Of a stretch of 64,000 nucleotides of DNA, positions 22,301 through 34,236 are shown one piece after another. The translations under genes and the position numbers were made by a program. The notes below the pieces were generated by a model. It worked only from the letters and a program-made list of their open reading frames with translations, did not search any database and was not told the origin of the DNA. This DNA comes from Entonaema liquescens. Its lineage: Eukaryota; Ascomycota; Sordariomycetes; Xylariales; Xylariaceae. Each line of letters starts with the position of its first letter. Position 1 is the first letter of the stretch. Location of the stretch: assembly GCA_902805475.1 (NCBI GenBank), contig CADCSX010000025.1, positions 310,001 through 374,000 on the forward strand, in the 5' to 3' direction.

Positions 22301-23361
22301 GAGCCTAATATGCCTCCAGGTAGCCCTGCTATAAATTTCTTGAAAGCAGAAGCGATATCGTGAGCACTGCATTTAATATGCGTAGGAAGGTTAGGACATC
22401 GAGTTGTAATTGAGATAGCATCTGCGCCTCTTGCATCCCTATTAGGGCAGTAGTAGTCATAGAGTATGCCCACAACTCGAGCCGAGCCGGGTATCCGAAA
22501 AATCCCTCTTGTGCCAGCTACAATGAGCACGCATCAGTCAAGAGACTTGTATATTACTAAGTGATTGTTGGAGATCCTCTTACCCTGTTGTACAAGAGCT
22601 TGTGCGAGCGCACGGAAGCAAGTAGGCAACACCAAGGAGCACGGTGCGTACTCGGTAGGTAAGTAGAATATACTCTTCCCACACAGTCGTACTAGGTCCC
22701 TGAGAGTTTCGCCCTTAAGCTCGTCCTTTTTTGCGTGATGTACGAGATTCAAAGCGACATCACTGACGCTTCGCCGCCGCCTTAGCTGGCGTGACTCTGA
22801 TCGGACGATGATGGTCTGAGTTGATTGTCCAGATGATGTTCGCCGAAGGGCTTTATGAAGCCAACTTGCTCTCCGGGTTGGGGCGGACTTAATGTTGTTA
22901 ATATATATGACTGCATCCCAAAATGTTTGATCTCACTTACATCGTCTACTGGGAAATCCCTAGTTACAAGTAGCCGAATACCGTACTAGAATATCTCAGT
23001 CAGTTCACCCATCAATCAACAATAGCTGAACGGAATGCACCACCCTCTTCGCAAGTCGATTATATTCGTCAACGAATTCCTCTCTGCCATCTGCTTCCTC
23101 ATTCTCTGAGAGGTGCCCCAACTCGCCACTGGAAGACGTCCAAGTGTTACTCTTACGACCGAGAGGGTGGTCTAGGGTACCAAGTGACCGCGAGGTAGTT
23201 AGTGTTGCATGTGGTTGGGTAAATGTTGATTGCGAGGGCGGGCATCTTCGTTGGTAATGAAAAGGGTGCGAAGATGTGGAATAGCCAGCAGGTGGTGTAG
23301 ACCCCTTTTCTTTAACGGAAACTGGAGCTGTATCATAATGGTAAGACTGCATATGATCCAT
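19344..23361 (-). CDS. RhoGAP-domain protein with C-terminal coiled coil, with a 1-nt frameshift
   Basis: Exons 23361-23009, 22959-22941 (19 nt), 22887-22584, 22517-21591 and 21537-19344. The N-terminal part is disordered; then comes a RhoGAP domain from LRDLVRLCGKSIFYLP through GIFRIPGSARVVGILYDYY (the arginine-finger loop) and SAHDIASAFKKFIAGLPGG. A long Ser-rich region follows, and then a coiled coil (LYTQIRHLQKQLEHRTEDN, LCEQLRAAKRESKMWQERA). It should switch off a Rho-type GTPase in polarity or wall control. Near 20277-20285 (GGGGCGGGG on the coding strand) the frame changes; one added G joins TRSMGRG to LSIDESISGPSFSGEN and keeps the frame open to the coiled coil. The total is 3797 nt, one short of 1266 codons. 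All introns have canonical ends (49-66 nt). Confidence 0.87.
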
Positions 23362-24156
23362 TGGGTAGGGGGTAAATTCTAGCTTATAGAAGACAACGAA
23401 GATATTGGATGAGGGAATGAAAAGTACGTAATAAAAAAGCCGTCAATGAATTGATGTAACCCATGTATATAGTACTAAGAAACTTCGCAAGTTTGAAGTG
23501 TATCTATCCTTCCTTGTTTTGATTAGAAACTTAGAGGAAACGACAGACAGCAAGGGGTGATAGTACCTCCTATACTTTATACTAACGTTATCTGCAGGAT
23601 CGTAACCCCCAGTGATGAAATGTTATAGGTACCTAAGTACGACTACACAACATACCTAGGTATACACCAAATGAGGTATAGGGAGGCGGGTGCGTGTAGA
23701 ATAACGAACATATACAACTTCTATATGTAGATACCTACAAATAGCTAGGTTAACGATTAGGTAGGCAAAATGGTTGTATCATGAACCTAGCCTCTGAATG
23801 CTGAAAATCTATTGTGCTCTTGATAACGTGCCTTATGGTAGATAATAGATCCCGTCATTTTTCGTCTTCTACCAAACCATGGCCCCCAATCTAGAACTTA
23901 TAAACCCCCCCCCCCCCCCCCTTAACCCAAGGTTGTCGTACTCAATTAGATCAGCGTGGGGATATGGAGAGAATGAAACCTATGCAGGCTCAAAAGGACT
24001 GATCCTCATCAACCACTTTAGTCTTTCGAACGCCAAACTCCCCTTGAATGCCTACTAATAACACACTATGACTCCGTGACCCTCGTATCCCGCCGTTTCC
24101 AGTTTCCAAGGTATCGTAGCGTCATTACAAAAAACCGTCGACTCATCATAGACTCG
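23362..24156. other. Intergenic with a C17 homopolymer
   Basis: Promoter side of the RhoGAP gene and 3' side of SNF4. It holds a run of 17 C at 23905-23921 and several TACCTAGGTATA-like motifs near 23630-23665. No gene. Confidence 0.65.
23905..23921. repeat. Poly-C tract (17 C)
   Basis: A single-base run between the RhoGAP and SNF4 genes. Its length is likely to be unreliable given the indel pattern in this window. Confidence 0.85.
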
Positions 24157-25627
24157 TTACGGCGGTGCGAAATATTCGCCCTCGTCGCTAGTAACGCCCG
24201 TGAACAAGACGTACTTGAGGATGTCCGACAGAGAAATAATGCCTTTCAAATGCCAATTGTCATCAATGACTACCAGTCTATGGACCCGAGACTGGCGTAG
24301 CGTGACGAATATCGAATCAAGTCTGTCATCTTCCTGGCAAGTGTAGATACCTTGGAAATCTTCCGGTCTCTTCGTCAGAGCTTCTCCTACTGATGATTTT
24401 AACTCATCATATGCGCCTCCTTTGATACAAGGTATAACATCAACGGCCTCAAACACGTTGAGCACGACATTGTTCTTATCAATAATAGGCACAGCAGAAA
24501 TGTTATGCACCACCATCAAATTGATCACTTCTAAGACCGAGTCTGTCATCTTAGCCGTTGCGAGATTGCTGTACGTTCCCAGTCCAATCTCCCGAACTGT
24601 CTGCTTGAGGAGCATAGTGTGTTGTTCCGTGTTGACAGCGATGAACTTGAGTATTCGGTACTGCGTAATGACGCTCACGACCGTCTCTCTTTCTGTTTCG
24701 TGATCGATATCGACGAGAGGAATACGACGGGCGCGACTCTTAAGCATGCGGCTGCATGCTTCATAGAGCGGTCTTGACGGGTGGACGGACACCGTCTCTA
24801 GCGGAAGTACGCCGATTGCTTTTTCAATATCTTTGAAGCGGCTGAAGCGTCAGCCACACACCAATTCAATCAACAAATCCCCGCACATTTGCAACTCAGG
24901 TGCGACGTACCGCGGAGGCTGCTCAATCTAAATTTCTCTACATCGTCGATATGTTCAGGGAATTGGCAGTAATATTGTATCAGATTTATATAATCAGTCG
25001 CGGTAAGTAGACCGGCGAACCTAGACTGCTGCGAATCCCAGAGGGGCGCGGACACGATTCCTAGTAGCTCACGTTAGGGGCTGTTCAGGCCGACGCGGGA
25101 CATACATGCGTGTATTGGAAGTACCATTCTGGATCAAAATATCCAAGCTCTTTTTGATTAGTAGATCATTGTCGAGTACGATAAGGCGGAAAGATAGCGG
25201 GAGGACATCGTAGCTAGTTCTAACTCGAAGAAAGTTGCGCAAGCCTTTCTATAAGAATAAAAAGTTAGTCGCCAATCATCAAGACATAAGGCCCGAGAGT
25301 CGGATTCGGGTAGAGACAAGGCGACAATACGTCCGAGGAGGAGCCAATACTCCAGAACGTAGAAACGCCTATGCTGATGACTTACTAGGCCTTGCAATTG
25401 TTCTTCATCAATGGGACTCATTGGCGTCGTGGGAACAGGTGTTGTACGACTCCGAAATTTAGGTCTGAGATACGAAGATGGCTGCACAAAAGGAAGCTCG
25501 TGACCTCGAGGTAGCGGTGGTATGTAAGAGGGCAAGTCCGAGGACAAGGCGGGGCTGGAGCGTTTGGCGCGAGCTGTGGCTCGTCGACCGGTGGATTGTT
25601 AGACTCACGGCTCGAAGGGTCATCCAT
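24157..25627 (-). CDS. SNF4: AMPK/Snf1 gamma regulatory subunit (SNF4), four CBS motifs; 5' frame ambiguous
   Basis: Exons 25627-25386, 25248-25125, 25060-24911 and 24830-24157. Recognisable blocks are FLRVRTSYDVLPLSFRLIVL, SAPLWDSQQSRFAGLLTATD, SVHPSRPLYEACSRML, NISAVPIIDKNNVVLNVFEA and SRVHRLVVIDDNWHLKGIIS, which together cover the tandem CBS pairs that bind AMP/ADP/ATP. The subunit activates Snf1 kinase under energy or glucose stress. Exon lengths sum to 1190 nt. Between MDDPSSRESNN and RSSPALSSDLP the frame changes (about 25565-25605). Either one base is missing near 25571-25590, or a 35-nt segment with GTGAGT, CTAAC and CAG is an unusually short intron; both restore frame. An A18 tract (T18 at 25635-25652) lies 7 nt upstream of the ATG in the leader. 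Confidence 0.92.
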
Positions 25628-27917
25628 TATCACCTTTTTTTTTTTTTTTTTTCCCTTATGCCCTTATGCTTCCTCTTGGGGTCGTTGGGGTTTAAGCTAG
25701 GTCAAACGGAAGCTATTGGTGGAACAGCCGTCTTTCCCGGGAGGCGTGCAACGGAAAGTTTGCAGCCAGGTGTGAGCTTGGGAAAAAGCGTTCGGTGTAG
25801 GAGGCGCTTTGCTAGGGTGAGCTTGGGGAAGAAAGAGGGGGAGGGGGTGGGGAGAGTAAAAAAAAGGGTTTTTGTTATCGGGTAGGAGATTGGAGAACTA
25901 CTAGTTCTAAACTGAAAGCAGCTTGAAAGTTGCTAACTAAGACAAGGGACAGAGACATGGGACATAGAATATGGAGATGAATAGGTATTGGCAATTAAAT
26001 CGGTGATGATGAGGCCTAATGGCGATAAGAACAAAGGTTGATGATAATGGATAATGATAGTAATGAGGTCAGACTAATTGGACCACATAAAAATAAGCCT
26101 CAGTATAGACAGTACCTAAGTAATTTCTCTACCTATTGAATTTAATGGTCCAGACCGGGCTACAAGCCGAAAGGGCAATTGGTACTGGCTATCACCGATT
26201 GATAACTAAACAGATACGTACCTCCTTAGGTAATCTAGATAATTTTAAGAATGAATATGTGGATTGGGATTTGATTCCAGGTACATACCTATGTACATAC
26301 CTAAATGGGGGTTCAAATGATAGGTACATCGATACTCGGAGATCTCATGGGGGCTGGTGCAGTCGATGTTGGAGGGTTGAAGGGCAATTGCAGCTTCGGG
26401 TAGTGCTAATGCTGCCGATAAGCGCGGCTACGTATGGGGGACTATACCTATGGGGAATGCTTAACCTAGCTTTTTATTTTAGTCTGAAAAGTCGGAGAGA
26501 TCAATTGAGGACCCCTGTCTCGTGTTGGTTAACATGGATATTACCTTGGGTAACTTAAGCTGTCCACCATATCTACTTGTATAATTAGATCGGCTGCTAT
26601 ATTGAATTGCTTACATTTATCCAATGTTAGGTAAAGTTGGAGCATCATATTATGTGTGTAGATTATTCTACATATATATGTAGTTGTTATGTATGTAAGT
26701 GGTTACTGACATTGTTAGATCTAGGTCGGCTTATTGATTTAGACTTGCAGGGAATCTGAACAGGCAACTGGATACCTAGGTAATTGGTCTTTAAGAGTAG
26801 CACAGTAGTTCTACTGTCAGCCATCTTTACTTCTCTTTCGACTTCAACGGGGTAATAATAAGACAAGATCGCCCACTCACGAACTAGTAGTGTAACAGGT
26901 CGTATGCACATGCTTGTATAAAGCCGAGACCTTCCCCTCCTATATGTACTTAGATGATGCTAGCCTCCAGATCGCCAGAAGAAAACATACTCGGCAACTT
27001 TAAATCGAAGCGAAGGAGTAAGATAAACAATCAAGTGACCTATCATATCGTATTAAAGATGTGATGCAACACCAAGAAGACATAAAGGGTATCATGTTAG
27101 AAAATAATCGGTTTCTGCTTGACTGAGGATTGGGAAATACCAGTCACTCATTGGGCTAGATAAAAGGAGGCAAAGGTATATCGCTACTTGTTTGATCTCA
27201 ACTATTAGTCTGGGACGTAATACCACAAAGACGAATTCACTGAAGGACATAATGTCTCATTCTTGTCTAGACTTTTGAATTCTCTCAATAATGGTGTGGG
27301 ATAATAACTTCATATAGGCAGTAAAACATAGGAGGCGAAAGTTGTCGTCATCCAGTATTACGACTGCTGACAAGGAGGACATATAAATGTAGTAGAGAAG
27401 GCAGGTAAAGAGGTGTTGGATTAATGAAATACAATTATCCAAGCCCCGTACAAGTGCTTAAACCTCTGTGCTTCTGGCCTTGGCTTCTTAGGACGGTAGG
27501 ATCTTGTGACTCAAACGGAGCAATGCTGGTGACCATTATGCAGAAGTATCCCACTATCCTGCAGATCCAAGGGATGGCTCACTGCTCAGGATTGGGAATA
27601 GCTTCAATTCGAAGAGATATTGCAGTATTATGACAAAGATTCGCCTGATCTTGGTTACTATCAGACGGAAAGTTGCATAGTGGATGGATGGAACGTCATA
27701 TCTTTGAGACAGAGGGTGGATACTGGCTTTCACAAGCTAAACTAGCGACCTACAGCGGCAATATCTTATACTACTCGTGCTGCTTGTGCTAAGCTTATTA
27801 GCTTAAAGTGGGTTGGGCTTTGTGGCTGCTGTGATGCAGAAAAGCTGTCCCAAAAAGGAAACAGGGTGATAATCGGGGTCCTATTCTTTTTCATTTTTTT
27901 CATGGGTAGCGGCTTCG

Positions 27918-28237
27918 CGTATTAGTGCTGTCTACACAAGTTCGACGTAGCACCCCTAAGGGGGTGCTGCGCATTGATTAAGGAAACGGGCAGTAATTAG
28001 GGATAGCGTACCAAACTTTGAATACCAATAAGAAGTTATTCCGACCCTTGCTAATTCTGGAAAAGGAAAAAGAATAATGAAATTTTATAAAATATTATAA
28101 GATACATCAAAATACGTGGGAAACACGCTTATTCGGAAGTATTTCGGTTAAATCCCGAATCTTGCCCGTTTCTTTAATCAATGCGCAGCACCCCCTTAGG
28201 GGTGCTACGTCGAACTTGTGTAGACAGCACTAATACG
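27918..28237. mobile_element. MITE-like element with 75-bp terminal inverted repeats
   Basis: Bases 27918-27992 and 28163-28237 are reverse complements over 75 nt with one mismatch (AAGGAAA versus AAAGAAA). The 170-bp interior is AT-rich and has no coding capacity. TA dinucleotides sit at both outer ends (CGTATTAGTGC and its mirror), consistent with a TA target duplication as made by Tc1/mariner or pogo-type transposases; that family assignment is inference. Each arm also contains the small hairpin AGCACCCCTAAGGGGGTGCT. Confidence 0.85.
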
Positions 28238-29150
28238 TCAACTTGCACTTTGTTCCATCGATTAATAGCTTTAGCCTTTAAGAAAAGACGGCCTATCATC
28301 TGCCACCGTATATAGGTAAGCTTTGTACCAATTATACTTGCATTAAGTAAGTACTGTTATCATTCATATCATTAGCAGTGACTTTCATACAGTTTATATC
28401 TAAGGGTTCATTTTTAATAGTTCATCTATTTAATGTAATAAAGTTGCATAAAGTTAAGCTTTGTAAAATATTCTATATATATATATATATATAATATAAC
28501 GGTTCAATGTTTATTATTAAGCTCCCATTTATGCCATTAGTACCTAAGTATCTGTGTACGTTTTAATGTACAAAAATGAGATAGGTTAAAGCGCATGAAG
28601 ATGTGTAATTTGACGTATAATACAAGTACAGCTAGTTGCTATCGGAAGTACCTAGATAAGCCTTGAAGCAGACCGAGTACCTTTCCGGTACCTACTAAGA
28701 GAGGTACCCACATAGGAAAGCTCAGGCGAGCTTACCAGCCGAAACCTTCCGGTCCCAGCTCCATGACAAGCCATGAGCACCCCTATGAGAATAAGAATGA
28801 AGCAGAAAAGGATTAACCTCCCCCCCATCTAAACCCACCAACTGCGCCTGCGCCCTTACTCTGTACGCAACCACACAGCGCGACCCGGCCCACCTGCAGC
28901 AGAGGCGGCAATAGCGCAGCAATCGCTTTCGACGTAAAGGTAAAATAAAAAAAAAGGTTAAGGAAGTCAGCAACTGGAGCGACTGGGGGTGGGAGAAGGA
29001 ACAAGGGTTGTCCAATGTCGGGACTTGTCAAAACCTCTACTACGCAACAACCTTTTTGAGCCTTCTGGTGCAACTCGACTAAGCTGCAACTTCGTAAACA
29101 TTTCAAACCCCAGCAATAAGGTTCATTAACCTCACCTCTTCTTCTACCAC

Positions 29151-29160
29151 AACACACACA

Positions 29161-29196
<36 letters not shown>
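29151..29196. repeat. AC microsatellite
   Basis: ACAC and ACATAC units about 320 nt upstream of the VAC8 start codon. Confidence 0.75.
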
Positions 29197-29515
29197 CGGT
29201 CAAGATCGACCTTCTCATCGTCCCGTTCCGTCGATGCATGCAATCTGGCATTACTTTCGCCGCGTCGACCTGGACGAGATTACCCGCCTGCCCTAGCCTC
29301 TCACGAGGATACATCACAGGACCATCTCCAGAGAGCAGGCTTATTATTTGGACCTGACACCAGTACTGATCGTACTTTACCTACCAGGTCTCAACAACCA
29401 CAAGCAACCTGAAACCGACAGCACCATCTTCGCAAAACCATCACTTTTTGTTCTTCGCATCATCGACCGCGTCTAAATCAATCCCCCATCCCGATTTCTA
29501 GCTCTACCCATAGCA

Positions 29516-31611
29516 ATGGGGGCCTGCCAATCATGTTGCGGAGGTACCACCAACCCATTATCCTATCAAGAAGACTCTTTCAAGTACTGAATATTATACA
29601 GGCAAATCTCGCGATGGTCTCTACGAACCAGTATTGGCCGATAGCGAACGAGAAGCTGTCGCCGATTTACTCCAATACCTCGAGAATGTGTGTTACGAAC
29701 CGACCGATTTCATCTGTTCTTTTAAGCTAATCTTTTAAACCAGCGCGGCGAGACGGATTTCTTTTCGGGCGAGCCTCTTCGAGCTCTGAGCACACTCGTC
29801 TTTTCCGATAATATTGATCTTCAAAGGAGTGCAAGCTTAACGTTTGCCGAGATCACGGAACGAGGTACGTAATATGATATACTCAGCGCCCTGATAAAAA
29901 AAAAACAAAAACAAAAAAAAAAAAACTGTTGTATTATGGAGCTGTCGATAAATATGGCTTTCCTGCTTTGGTTCTCTATTGCGAGCTATGACTGACCGCC
30001 TTCTAGATGTTCGCGAGGTCGACCGCGATACGCTAGAACCCATCCTATTCCTACTTCAGAGTCCCGATATCGAAGTGCAAAGAGCAGCCAGTGCCGCGCT
30101 AGGGAACCTTGCCGTTAATAGTAAGTAATGACTCTGCGCTGCCTCTTAGCTCTTGTCTTACCAAGCTACGCAGCCGAGAACAAAGTCTTGATCGTCCAAC
30201 TAGGGGGCTTAACTCCACTCATACGCCAGATGCTTTCGCCCAACGTCGAAGTACAGTGCAATGCCGTAGGATGCATCACTAATTTAGCTACTCATGAGGA
30301 AAATAAGGCAAAGATCGCACGATCAGGAGCATTAGGTCCACTTACTCGACTAGCTAAGTCGAGAGATATGAGGGTTCAACGGAACGCAACTGGTGCCCTT
30401 CTCAACATGACACATTCAGGTATGCATTCAGTTCTTAGTTACTACTCATCGCATGTTTTCTAATAATATTTCACATAGACGAGAACCGGCAACAGCTCGT
30501 GAATGCAGGTGCTATTCCCGTGCTCGTTCAACTCCTATCGTCTCCTGATGTCGATGTTCAATATTATTGCACGACAGCGCTTAGCAACATTGCCGTCGAC
30601 GCCAACAACCGCCGGAAGTTAGCTGCGTCGGAGACCAAACTTGTTCAGTCCCTTGTTAACCTCATGGACTCATCCTCTCCCAAGGTGCAATGCCAAGCCG
30701 CATTGGCACTTCGGAATCTCGCCTCCGACGAGAAATATCAGCTCGATATTGTCCGAGCGCAAGGCCTCAATCCTCTGCTACGCTTGCTTCAGTCCTCATA
30801 CCTACCTCTAATCCTCTCGGCGGTTGCTTGCATACGTAACATATCCATCCATCCCTTGAACGAATCTCCTATCATCGAAGCCGGGTTCTTAAAGCCCCTT
30901 GTCGACCTTCTAGGTTCCACCGATAACGAGGAAATTCAGTGCCACGCCATATCGACACTTCGAAATCTTGCCGCAAGCTCTGATCGCAACAAAGCGCTGG
31001 TCCTTGAAGCCGGTGCCGTTCAGAAATGCAAGCAGCTCGTCCTGGACGTCCCTGTTACCGTCCAGTCGGAAATGACAGCTGCAATTGCAGTACTTGCGCT
31101 ATCTGATGATCTCAAAACACACCTGCTAAACCTTGGTGTGTTCGATGTGCTCATCCCTCTAACACATTCGCCAAGCATTGAAGTTCAAGGCAACAGTGCG
31201 GCAGCTCTCGGCAACCTATCCTCGAAAGGTAAGTCTCCATTCTAATTTTATTGATCCTTCAGTTATTAATATGACGTAGTTGGCGACTATTCCATCTTCA
31301 TCCAGGACTGGACAGAACCAAACGGCGGCATTCACGGCTACTTGAGTAGGTTCCTCGCCAGCGGCGATGCCACGTTTCAGCACATCGCCATTTGGACGCT
31401 CCTCCAATTGTTGGAATCTGAAGATAAGACCTTGATTTCGCACATTGGAAAATCGGATACGATTGTGGAGATGATCAAGCAAATCGCGAACCGACAAGTC
31501 GAATCAGATAACGAATACGAAGAAGATGACGAGGGTGAGGTAATCAACCTAGCGCAACGCTGTTTAGAGCTACTCGGCCAGAGCATGTCGAAAGCGCACA
31601 TAGAGGGATAA
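29516..31611 (+). CDS. VAC8: Vacuolar armadillo-repeat protein VAC8
   Basis: Seven exons: 29516-29543, 29602-29687, 29744-29864, 30007-30120, 30174-30419, 30479-31228 and 31280-31611. They sum to 1677 nt, 558 aa. The N-terminus MGACQSCCGG offers Gly2 for myristoylation and Cys4/7/8 for palmitoylation, anchoring the protein to the vacuole. Then come tandem armadillo repeats, for example VQRAASAALGNLAVNTENK, VQCNAVGCITNLATHEENK, VQYYCTTALSNIAVDANNRR and VQCQAALALRNLASDEKYQ. The end is acidic, then LAQRCLELLGQSMSK. In fungi it works in vacuole inheritance, homotypic fusion and autophagy. All six introns have GT-AG ends; no disruption is seen. Confidence 0.97.
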
Positions 31612-32131
31612 AGTAAACCGATTATTGCCCCTTTTTTTGTTTTAATTATCGATACTGTCAGACTCCCTGTTCAAGCGGGCATTCACACGGATGTGGTTGG
31701 TTCCCGGTGTTCGAGGCGTATGTTATATAAGCATGCATGTGTATTTCGTCGACGATAAGGCTGCTTCGATATTTTATAAGGAACGCATATTCTCATTGGG
31801 TGTTTGAGTTGCGGGTGGGTGTATTGCAGGTTGCATTTGCCCAGAAGCTAGCCTAGTGGAAGACATTCGATCTCATTTGTACACGGCGACAGCGTAGCTG
31901 GTTGAAAAGATGACTACTTGACCAATCACTCCTGGTCAGTCATGAGTTACTCATGTGAGCCTCATGCGCGGAGTTAAACTCTTGTAATTAGATTGCCCTT
32001 CTCATCAAAAATGATATCCGGTAAATAATGTTTCCTGAACACCTCCATGCAATGCGAATTGTAGTAAAATATAATATCGTCATGATCTTTCCGTACCATA
32101 TCTATTAGGTACTGAGAAGAAAGGAGAGTGG
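31612..32131. other. Intergenic, convergent gene ends
   Basis: 3' ends of VAC8 (+) and IMP1 (-). No other feature is visible. Confidence 0.7.
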
Positions 32132-32797
32132 TCATGTCTTTGGAGAACCCGTTACAGGATGAAGGCCGCTTTCTACCCTCGTAAACCAATTAAACGGCCA
32201 CCAACCGTTAACGACTACTTTGGCGACCACTTTGCCCTTGATAAGACCCATAGGAAGAGGGCCAAAGTCGCGACTATCCCTAGACCAGGGCAAATTGTCT
32301 CCAACTATGTAGCAATGGCCTTTGGGTACCTGAGGCAGAACTTAGTACCTATTTAATTTCTTCTCTTCTCGTCTCACCCCTCTCCCCCTAGGGTTTCAAG
32401 GCTCGGGGACAATGAACACGGCAAATAGGCCAACAGAGGGAGGATACAAACAAGGGGAACAAGAGAAAAGACATACCTGTATCATGGTATCGGAGCCGAT
32501 GCCGGGGGAGTTGAGCAGGACGTAGTCGCCGGGGAGGCCGAGGACGCGCTTGATGCCCTCCTCGCCGGGCTCGACGGGGATGCTATAGACGACGCAGTCG
32601 CCGACGCGGAGGGCGCGGCCGCGGCGGTGGGACCGGTCGGTGACGAACCACTCGTTCATGGTCAGGAAGGTGGGCAGCATCGAGGGCCCCCAGCCATAGC
32701 CCGTGCTGTACCCGTACGTCACGAGGAGGTGGCCTAGGGCCAGGGCTTTGGTCGTGTATATGAGTACGCGGAAGGGGTGGCCTAGGAGGGAGGACAT
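32132..32797 (-). CDS. IMP1: Mitochondrial inner membrane protease subunit, IMP1-like (S26)
   Basis: Exons 32797-32477 and 32329-32132 give 172 aa, a normal length. The intron starts GTATGT and ends CCTCAG. The signal-peptidase serine motif GPSMLPT and the lysine motif GIKRVLGLPGDYV are present, followed by the conserved GHCYIVGDNLPWSRDSR and FGPLPMGLIKGKVVAKV. The Ser/Lys dyad cleaves presequences of intermembrane-space proteins at the inner membrane. IMP1 fits better than IMP2 because of GPSMLPT and the short, SRDSR-containing C-terminal half. It shares a 581-bp upstream region with mitochondrial IF3. Confidence 0.92.
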
Positions 32798-33378
32798 GGT
32801 GTTGTTTTTTAAGTTCTTGGGGAGAGTATAGCTGTGGGTTATAGTATTTATGTTTAGGTATTAGGGATGATGCTGTGGCGCATGGTCTTTTAGATGTCGA
32901 AGGGGTATAAGGGTCTAGACTCCAGAGTGAACCTCTATTGGTTGGGTCAGGTTTATAGTTAACTTTGCATGGAGAGCTGAGTACATGTATAGGTATGCTT
33001 CTGTATTCGACATAAAGTTTATACCATTTCAATAAATTGGATGACCTCGAATTGGTCGTAGTATTGAGCCGGAGCTTAAGCTCAGTCTTGGCGCGGAGCT
33101 ACGTAGGTAACTCTATACCCGAGCTACCGGCGGGAAGTTATCGCATGACCTCATTGGCTGTTGGATTCCAGCCCTAGGCGATACATGAGTACCTGGGAAG
33201 TGGGATGAAGTCTTCTAGCGTCACTAAAGTTTCCAAACTCAATTCGTTGCTGCAACACAAACTTTCTACTTCTACAAGCTTGTCGTTCTACAGCACGACA
33301 TCACCGCTTAATAGATGCTGAGCCCACTATCCCAATCGCATTCCCGAGAGCAATAACACGCAGAGCGCACCAGTCAAA
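32798..33378. promoter_or_regulatory. Divergent promoter region of IMP1 and mitochondrial IF3
   Basis: 581 bp between two divergent start codons. It must carry both promoters. A CCAAT-like ATTGG occurs near 32936-32940 (AACCTCTATTGGTTGG). I cannot define individual sites. Confidence 0.45.
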
Positions 33379-34236
33379 ATGGCACAACCACACTGCTCCT
33401 CGCCAGCACGAGTAGCTCTGAACCGAGTCCTCCTCAGCAGCAGCCGTAGCTCTCTCCCCCTTCCACCACGCACAACATCCTCCTACCTCCTACCTCCACG
33501 GCTATTCTTTTCCTCAAGCCGACTTCTCACAAGCCCCAAACCCAAATTCGCAAAACCAGTACTGTCTCCGCCTATACCGCGGCAATCCCGCACTTTCACC
33601 ACGACTATCCCCCTCCGGCGCATCGACCCCCAGCTAAAACACCCCACCAACGACAAGATCCCCTACGAGTACGTGCGGGTCGTCGGCCCCCCGCCCGACA
33701 ACGCGCTGAACCCGCCCGAGCCCCTGTCCGCCGTCCTGCGCACCCTCGACCTGAAGACGCACGCGCTGGTCATGGTCGCGCCGCCGCCCGCGACCGCGGA
33801 CCCGTACTCGCTGGAGTCCCGCGCGGCCGTCTGCCGTGTGATCGACCGGGAAGCAGCTCGGGCGGCCGCCGTGGAGGCGGAGAAGCGCGCGCGCCGGAAA
33901 GCCATCGACACCAAGGAGATGGAGTTCTCGTGGGGCATCTCGCCGCACGACCTGGGCCACAAGCTGCGGCGGTTCCGGCAGTTCCTCGAGCAGGGGCTGA
34001 GCGTGGAGGTGATCCTGGCCAAGAAGAGGGGCGGGAAGCCGGTTTCCGTCGAGACGGCCGAGACCGTGCTGGAGACGGTAAGGGGGGCGCTCGCGGAGGT
34101 CGAGGGGGCGAAGGAGACTCGCAAGATGGATGGGAAGGTGGGTGGTATAGTGAGGCTGTATTTTGAGGGGCCGAGTGAGAAGAAGAGGCGTAAGAAGAAG
34201 GATAAGGAGCAGAAAGAGGATGAGGACAGCGAATAG
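33379..34236 (+). CDS. Mitochondrial translation initiation factor IF-3
   Basis: Single exon, 285 aa. A basic, Ser/Arg-rich presequence (residues 1 to about 75, with SRTFTTTIPLRRIDPQLK at its end) precedes NDKIPYEYVRVV, the IF3 N-domain entry. The IF3 C-domain is KEMEFSWGISPHDLGHKLRR then FLEQGLSVEVILAKKRGGK. A Lys/Glu-rich tail ends the protein. IF3 keeps mitochondrial ribosomal subunits apart and proofreads the start codon. The 33650-34100 coding stretch is very GC-rich, with mostly G or C in third position. Confidence 0.9.
   Translation: MAQPHCSSPARVALNRVLLSSSRSSLPLPPRTTSSYLLPPRLFFSSSRLLTSPKPKFAKPVLSPPIPRQSRTFTTTIPLRRIDPQLKHPTNDKIPYEYVRVVGPPPDNALNPPEPLSAVLRTLDLKTHALVMVAPPPATADPYSLESRAAVCRVIDREAARAAAVEAEKRARRKAIDTKEMEFSWGISPHDLGHKLRRFRQFLEQGLSVEVILAKKRGGKPVSVETAETVLETVRGALAEVEGAKETRKMDGKVGGIVRLYFEGPSEKKRRKKKDKEQKEDEDSE

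Larger units (their letters stand above)
25628..29515. other. Gene desert between divergent SNF4 and VAC8
   Basis: 3.9 kb without a supportable gene. It contains the T18 tract, a MITE-like inverted-repeat element (listed separately), an AT dinucleotide run at about 28475-28492, and an AC-rich repeat at about 29151-29196 that falls in the VAC8 leader. Scattered open frames lack codon bias. Confidence 0.65.

Noticed and set aside
27918..28237. CRISPR-like or bacterial terminator hairpin
   Set aside because: The host is a fungus, and the inverted arms with TA edges fit a MITE.
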